Assembly (NCBI GenBank): GCA_964601265.1
Contig: CAZRMT010000057.1
Span: 1-6,314 of the forward strand
Direction of reading: 5' to 3'
Length of the DNA stretch: 6,314 nt
Source of the DNA: UBA4675 sp964601265
Lineage (GTDB): Bacteria; Bacillota; Clostridia; Christensenellales; Borkfalkiaceae
Both the position numbers and the translations under genes were made by a program. Under the pieces are notes generated by a model. That model was not told the DNA's origin. It searched no databases and was given only the letters and a program-made list of their open reading frames with translations. Below are positions 1-5,000 of the stretch, piece after piece (the stretch's first letter is position 1; each line of letters starts with the position of its first letter).

Positions 1-260
1 TCGATTATATCGGCTTTTTTTAACTGCTCTAAAAAGGCGTTTACGTCCTTTTCGGCGGATTCGCCGTCGACAAAATACTCGTCCGTCAACGCTTTTTTCA
101 GCCCGTCAAAGTCCTTTCCCTCTTCCAAGGCTTTCCATAAAATCGCCCCCGATTCGTTGAGCGTAATCATACAATTATACTTCTTTATACTTTCGCCCGT
201 CGGCACGACCGCGTAAAAATCCGCCAGCCCCTTTAAGGCGAACTCTCCCTTTAACTTCAT
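1..260 (-). CDS. PqqD-like (RiPP recognition element) protein, 3' end cut by the window
   Basis: Eighty-six codons are visible from an ATG at 260; the stop lies beyond position 1. The protein starts MKLKGEFALKGLADFYAVVP. It has the PqqD-fold pattern: an N-terminal beta region, then a central 'NCMITLNESGAILWKALEEG' segment (asparagine/hydrophobic strand leading into a helix with the typical ILW), then a charged helical part ending in 'VNAFLEQLKKADII'. This matches PF05402 in layout, and 86 residues is nearly the family's usual length of about 90. Known PqqD-like domains bind the leader of a ribosomally made peptide and present it to a modifying enzyme. Some free-standing members next to HPr-kinase-like genes have no assigned role. 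An AAGGTG ribosome site (268-273) sits 7 nt before the ATG and 16 nt separate it from the kinase-like stop, so it is the third gene of the operon. Family call is fairly firm; function is inference. Confidence 0.82.
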   Translation of the reverse strand, partial: MKLKGEFALKGLADFYAVVPTGESIKKYNCMITLNESGAILWKALEEGKDFDGLKKALTDEYFVDGESAEKDVNAFLEQLKKADII

Positions 261-276
261 TTTTTCTCACCTTAAC

Positions 277-945
277 TCAATTTACACCGCTTAAAGCCTC
301 GTAGCATACCGAAAAAGCCTGCTCGCTAATATCGCATTCCATTATGTACACGGGAACTATATCGGTGAAAATTCCTAAAAGTTCTAACGTTTTTTCGCTG
401 TCTTTTATCGCTTTTGGTAAAAAAACTTGCTTAAATAGCAGTTTGAACGCTTCTTTTTTCCCGATTTGGTAAATTTTATTTTCCTTTGCCTGCTTTAAAA
501 TAACGAACGCTTTAAGCTCTCCGCACTCTGCGGAAAACTTGTTTTCTTTGCCCGCAAGAGGCGAGCCGTAGGCGACCACTTTTCCGTCCGACAGCGCAAA
601 AAAAGGCTGGTCGTCGTTAACGTAGACGACTTTTTCTTTACAATACTTTTCCCACAACGCGGAATGAGTGCTTTTACCCGTTCCGCTAGGCGCCCCGAAC
701 GCATAAACCCTTTCGCCCGCCTTTATGCAAGACGAATGTATTCTAAGCGTATTCGCGCTTCTCAGCAAACTCAAAATAATATCGTTGAAAAGTCCATAAA
801 GTCTATCGTAAAAATCACCGTTGTAATTTGAATAATCCAACACAAAATTTTCTTTGCACTTTGTGGTAAAATCGCTGAAATAATCTAATAATTTATTAGT
901 TTCGTTTTTAACAAGAAAAGTCTTGTCGGCGATTTTTACTTTCAC
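277..945 (-). CDS. HPr kinase/phosphorylase-like P-loop protein, GTG start
   Basis: The product is 222 residues when read from the GTG at 943-945. It carries a Walker A motif, GAPSGTGKST (residues 84-93), preceded by 'LRIHSSCI' (about 68-75) and followed by 'VNDDQP' (109-114) and 'YGSPLAGKENKF' (126-137). This order (His-Ser, P-loop, Asp-Asp, G-S/T-P-x-x-G) is that of the HPr-kinase-like / ScmC-like group related to the C-terminal domain of HprK and to PEP carboxykinase. It lacks the N-terminal domain of true HprK, so it is unlikely to be the carbon-catabolite HPr kinase. Relatives in lasso-peptide loci phosphorylate the precursor peptide; other relatives beside PqqD genes have unknown targets. 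A longer reading frame opens at 1029, but residues from there to 945 only shadow the AraC gene, while AAGGAG at 953-958 fixes the GTG. It overlaps the AraC gene by 38 nt, suggesting translational coupling. The target substrate cannot be read from the window. Confidence 0.8.
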   Translation of the reverse strand: MKVKIADKTFLVKNETNKLLDYFSDFTTKCKENFVLDYSNYNGDFYDRLYGLFNDIILSLLRSANTLRIHSSCIKAGERVYAFGAPSGTGKSTHSALWEKYCKEKVVYVNDDQPFFALSDGKVVAYGSPLAGKENKFSAECGELKAFVILKQAKENKIYQIGKKEAFKLLFKQVFLPKAIKDSEKTLELLGIFTDIVPVYIMECDISEQAFSVCYEALSGVN

Positions 946-1822
946 TTTCGCTCTCCTTAAAACGCTTTCTCCACGCAAGAGGCGAACACCCCTCCTTTTT
1001 TTTGAAAGCGTTTGAAAAATTATACTCATCGAAAAAACAAAGTTTTTCAGATATTTCCTTAATTTTTTTATCCGTGTTTTTTAACATTTCCTTGGCGACG
1101 GATATTCTTTTTTCAAGCAAGTACCCGTACGGCGAAACCCCGTACCCTTTTTTAAACTCTCTGCACAAACTCGTCTTGCTCAAATTCAATTCCTTGCCCA
1201 AATCCTCGAGCGTTACCCGCCTGAAAACGGACGCGTCCAACAAGGTTTTTATTGTTTCCGCTAAAACGTTCGTCTTTTTTTGATTACGTATTTTTTGCGA
1301 TAATTCAAGCAATAATTTAAAAATTATAGCGTTAAACTCTATAAAATCTTTATCGTCTTGCGGTGGATTTTGAGCGTATAAAAGCATTTCTTTAAAATAC
1401 TTTTCGCTTTCGGGCGCGTGTATCACGGTTTTATCGAAAAGCCCGAGTTCCAGCAACAACCCCTCCATAAACGAACAGAAAAAATTAACCCAAACTTTTT
1501 TATACGGGTTACTTTTGTTAGCCCCGTAAGAGTGAGCGGAGCCTTGTTTAAGCATATAAAAATCCCCCTTTTTAACGGGAATTTTATTGCCCCCAAACTC
1601 AACGTACCCCTCTCCCGAAATAACGTATTCGAAAACGTAGTAGTCGGAATGTTTCCTCTCTATATAATAGTCGGCGTCGGGATAAGTTATTCCGATAAGC
1701 TCCACTTTAAGCGGATAACTCTTCCCCTCCTCGTATTCGAGCGGAATTAACTCCTCTTTTTGAGTGCTACCGTATTTAATATTGTCGTAAGGGTCTTTTT
1801 TCTTGCCTTTATATCTTAACAT
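908..1822 (-). CDS. AraC-family transcriptional regulator with cupin sensor domain
   Basis: The product is 304 residues, a normal length for the family. An N-terminal AraC-type cupin covers about 38-120. It has 'YVISGEGYVEFGGNKIPVKK', then G-D-F and 'LKQGSAHSYG' (91-100), and 'KVWVNFF' (109-115), the usual pattern of a sugar-binding jelly roll. The DNA-binding part covers about 188-290, with two helix-turn-helix units: 'TLEDLGKELNLSKTSLCREF' (204-223) and 'IKEISEKLCFFDEYNFSNAF' (254-273), followed by 'GCSPLAWRKRF' (278-288), the family signature end (usually G-x-SP-x-x-Y/W-R). The ATG at 1822 is preceded directly by an in-frame TGA, so no longer start is possible; a weak AAGG lies 10 nt upstream. 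It is first in the operon and divergent from the GH31 lipoprotein gene. This is the common layout for a regulator that senses a sugar and controls the adjacent glycosidase. Ligand and direction of control are inferred, not shown. Confidence 0.93.
   Translation of the reverse strand: MLRYKGKKKDPYDNIKYGSTQKEELIPLEYEEGKSYPLKVELIGITYPDADYYIERKHSDYYVFEYVISGEGYVEFGGNKIPVKKGDFYMLKQGSAHSYGANKSNPYKKVWVNFFCSFMEGLLLELGLFDKTVIHAPESEKYFKEMLLYAQNPPQDDKDFIEFNAIIFKLLLELSQKIRNQKKTNVLAETIKTLLDASVFRRVTLEDLGKELNLSKTSLCREFKKGYGVSPYGYLLEKRISVAKEMLKNTDKKIKEISEKLCFFDEYNFSNAFKKKEGCSPLAWRKRFKESESESKNRRQDFSC
953..958 (-). promoter_or_regulatory. Ribosome binding site deciding the GTG start of the kinase-like gene
   Basis: On the minus strand the sequence reads TTAAGGAGAGCGAAAGTG. 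The AAGGAG core is complementary to the 16S 3' end and lies 7 nt before GTG at 943-945. It is inside the end of the AraC coding sequence, so ribosomes finishing AraC could re-initiate here. The alternative ATG at 1027-1029 would add 28 basic residues unlike anything in the family. Confidence 0.85.
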
Positions 1823-1852
1823 TCAACTTAAACCTTGTAAACATTTAGTATC

Positions 1853-1870
1853 TTTTTGCAATTTTTTACA
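1853..1870 (+). promoter_or_regulatory. Candidate AraC-protein operator: TTTTT(G/A)CA direct repeats
   Basis: TTTTTGCA (1853-1860) and TTTTTACA (1863-1870) recur with a 10-bp period, directly upstream of the plus-strand -35. A weaker TTTTTCA follows at 1876-1882. AraC-family activators often bind direct repeats on one face of the helix next to the -35. The region is AT-rich, so chance repeats are possible. Confidence 0.3.
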
Positions 1871-1900
1871 TTGATTTTTTCACTTTGCCTACATTATAAT
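1871..1900 (+). promoter_or_regulatory. Sigma-A promoter for the GH31 lipoprotein gene
   Basis: TTGATT (1871-1876) and TATAAT (1895-1900) are separated by 18 bp. Transcription would start near 1907, leaving a leader of about 98 nt before the ATG at 2006. The -10 shares the palindrome ATTATAAT (1893-1900) with the opposing promoter, so both cannot be occupied at once. The slightly off -35 and long spacer make it weaker on paper than its partner, consistent with a need for an activator. Confidence 0.7.
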
Positions 1901-1921
1901 ATAGGTAACTAAAAAAGTCAA
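1893..1921 (-). promoter_or_regulatory. Sigma-A promoter for the AraC/kinase/PqqD operon
   Basis: Read on the minus strand, TTGACT (1916-1921) and TATAAT (1893-1898) are separated by 17 bp, one mismatch from the full consensus. Transcription would start near 1886, giving a leader of roughly 60 nt before the AraC ATG at 1822. Its -10 overlaps the -10 of the plus-strand promoter. Confidence 0.75.
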
Positions 1922-1939
1922 TATCCTTTTTTGAAAAAC

Positions 1940-1967
1940 GGCGGGAGGAATTTTATCGTCCTACGCC
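1940..1967 (+). other. Possible stem-loop in the GH31 gene's 5' leader
   Basis: GGCG (1940-1943) can pair with CGCC (1964-1967), and AGGA (1946-1949) with TCCT (1959-1962). This leaves a GG/A internal loop and a 9-nt apical loop. It lies about 27 nt before the ribosome site, which it does not cover. There is no following T run, so it is not a terminator. It matches no riboswitch class that I recognise. The rest of the leader shows nothing clear. Confidence 0.35.
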
Positions 1968-1993
1968 CTAAACGCATTATAAAGGAAATTGAC

Positions 1994-2000
1994 AAAGGAG
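1994..2000 (+). promoter_or_regulatory. Ribosome binding site of the GH31 lipoprotein gene
   Basis: AAAGGAG ends 5 nt before the ATG at 2006-2008. It fixes the start, which also places a complete lipoprotein signal peptide at the N-terminus. Confidence 0.9.
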
Positions 2001-2005
2001 AGAAT

Positions 2006-5000
2006 ATGAAAAAACTTTTAAAGCAGATAATCGCACTCGTTATGTGTTCGGTTATGCTCTTTTCGGTTATAGCGTGCAATACGGGATCAAGCAGTAGCTC
2101 CTCACAATCCTCGTCCGTAACCGAAAGCGCTTCTTCCGGCGATTCTTCGTCTAGTTCGAGTTCTTCATCGAGTTCTAGTTCTTCGTCAAGTTCTAGTTCT
2201 TCGAGTAGTTCTAGTTCTTCTAGCTCGTCAAAGGAAGACAGTTCGAGTTCATCCAAGGAAGAAAGCAGTTCTTCTTCGTCGAGCGGTTCCGAGGTTAACC
2301 CCGACCCGAGCGGAAAGTTTACCTTGCCCGAACTCGAATACGAAACGAAAGAATTCGGAAAAATCAATTCTATCACTTACGGGTTCGTAAGAATTCAGCT
2401 TTTAAGCGACACGCTCGTGAGAATAGAAGACCAAGGCGCAAAGGGATTCGAGGACAGACCCAGTTACGAGGTTACCAACCGCGACAACTGGTACACCGTT
2501 CCGTACACGCAAGAGCAAACCTCTACGGAATACATTGTAAAAACGGCTAACTACGTTGTACGCTTGCCCAAATACGGTACCGCGGACGACGCAACCATAA
2601 CCACCCCCTCGGGAAAACTTTTATGGAAATACGACTCCAACACGGAAACCAACGTTTACCTTCCTTCCGCTTCGGAAGAACTTAAAAGCTGGTATTTCGT
2701 AGACAGTCCCCGTATTATCCCCTCGTCCTCGGGTTACTCGGTTACTACCGAAAATTTAGCGGGTTGGGATTTCGACAACGATGCAACGGATATTTTCGTA
2801 TTCCTACCGGGCGGAGATTACTCGCAATTCTGCTCTGATTACACCCGTTTGACGGGCGAAAGCGAAATGGTCAATCTTCAAACGCTCGGATACTGGGATT
2901 CGAGATACTACGAGTATAATGCGGAAACCGCTATGCAACAAATTAAAGACTATCAAGACAGAGGCTACTCTATCGACGTACTCGTCATCGACACCGACTG
3001 GCGTGACCACACTACGAACATAAACGGAGTAGGTTACGATATTAACACTACGCTTTTCCCCGATATGGCAGGCTTTTTGGAAGACGTGCACGAATTAGGC
3101 GTAAACGTAATGTTCAACGACCACCCCGAACCTTACCCCGGAACGAGCAACGGTCTTGACGAAAACGAAATTAACTTCCGTAAAGAAAAGCTTACGATGA
3201 TTTTAAGCCTCGGCATAGACTACTGGTGGTACGACAGAAACTGGCCTACCTGCCTCAACTCTGCCGACAAGAGTATCTCGGTTTACGCGTTCGGAATGTA
3301 CGCATATCAGTTCATAACGCAAGAGTACTACGAATCGCAAGTCAAAGGAAAAGAAGACGAATACGCCAAACGCGCGCTTATTATGGGCAATGTAGACGGC
3401 TGTTTACACGGTAAATGGAACTACGCTTCCGATATTTCGGCTCACCGCTATTCCATACAGTGGACGGGCGACATCAACTGCGATTCCAACGCTTTGGCGC
3501 AAGAAATATACGCCGCGGTATTCGGCGGAGCGGAAGTCGGTCTTCCTTACGTATCTTCCGATATAGGCGGACACACGGGTTCGGGCGTTACGGACGATAT
3601 GTACGTTCGTTGGTTCCAATACGGAGCGTTGTCCACCATTTTAAGGGTTCACTGCACGGCTTATAAATACATTAAACAAGAAGGGCGTATGCCGTGGTTA
3701 TTCGGCGAAACGGCGGAAGAAGTGGCTCACACCTACACGGATATGAGATACCGCTTATTGCCTTTATACTACTACCTCTGTTACAGAAACTACTCTACGG
3801 GACTTCCCATTATGACAAGAACGGATATTTTATATCCCGAATATCAAGAAGCCTCCGCAAACGACCAATACACTCTCGGCGACTACATTTTAGTAGCCCC
3901 CATTTCCACAACCCCGGGTTACGACAAACTCGTTCCCGACGCCCAGCTTTCCTATAACGGACAAGCGGGACTTTATGCGGAATACTTTGCAAACGACTCC
4001 TTCTCGGGAACGCCTGCATACACGCAAATAGATTCCAATATCTACTTCGACTGGGGCTCGCTTTCTCCCGCAAAACTCCCCGCCGACTACTTCTCGGTAA
4101 GATGGACGGGAAAAATCACGATAGGCGAGATTGACGCAACTTTGGCGTTCTTTGCCGACGATTCGGTAGTAGTTTATATCGACGGCACGAAAGTTATCGA
4201 CGGAAGCGAAGTTTACGACACCTATCTTTCGACAACCGTTTTAAAAGCGAATTCCACGCACGATATAGTAGTCGAATACAAAGAATTCGGTGGCGGAGCG
4301 CATATCTATATGTACTACTGCGAACAAACGGAAGTTGCGCTTTCCACCAGAAGCGTATTTATCCCCGAAGGCACTTGGATTGACGTTTGGTCGGGCGAAA
4401 GATACGTAGGACCTTATACTTACGAACTTTCCTACGACTTAAAAACTTCGCCGATATTTGTCAGAGAGGGTTCTATCATACCGCTCGCGCAAAATATGTC
4501 CAACACCAACGAAAAAGACTGGTCGGAAATGTGCCTCGATATTTACCCCTCGGTAAACTACTCCGCAAGAGCGACTATCTATGAAGACGACGTAACCAGC
4601 GTAGCGTACAAGGACGGACAATTCCGCACCACCGACGTTACTATGAATTATTACAGCGACAGACAGTCGTTAATCGTAGGAATTTATTCCGCAAGAGGCA
4701 CTTTCAAGGGCGACAGAGCCTTTACCGAAAGAACTTGGACGGTAAGACTTCACACCAACCCCGGTTGGGGAGAAATAACCAAAATAACCTTAAACGGCGA
4801 GGAAATTACCTTTAGCACGATATTAAAAGACAGCGAAAACGGCAAACCGTTCGCCTACACGGGAGCTTCTCTCGACGGCGACGTAATAACCTTTACTTTC
4901 CCCGCCAACGTTTACGAAAACACCGTTATCGAAATTTCTTACGCTTCCGTAGCAAAGAGCGGTAAATACCTCGACTACGACGCGACGAAAGTACCTTTCA

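Noticed and set aside
946..1029. N-terminal extension of the kinase-like protein from the ATG at 1029
   Set aside because: It lies wholly inside the AraC helix-turn-helix coding region, is basic and low in complexity, and the strong ribosome site points to GTG at 945.
1002..1750. Plus-strand frames across the AraC gene (93 and 110 codons)
   Set aside because: These are shadows of the AraC coding sequence, which has clear cupin and helix-turn-helix motifs on the minus strand.
1..1822. The HPr-kinase-like gene as true hprK of carbon catabolite repression
   Set aside because: It is only 222 residues and lacks the N-terminal HprK domain. The PqqD neighbour and ScmC-like motif layout fit the small HPr-kinase-like group better.
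2168..2221. Short repeats that might suggest a CRISPR array
   Set aside because: The units are contiguous, 18 bp, without spacers, and encode serine in frame inside a lipoprotein.
1918..2376. Minus-strand frame of 152 codons rich in Glu, Leu and Asp
   Set aside because: It is the antisense of the poly-serine linker and signal region of the GH31 gene; the acidic repeats are the complement of serine codons, and no family is recognisable.
3226..4621. Several short frames on both strands within the GH31 barrel and PA14 region
   Set aside because: All overlap an unbroken, motif-rich reading frame. Their Arg/Ser-rich composition is typical of out-of-frame reading.
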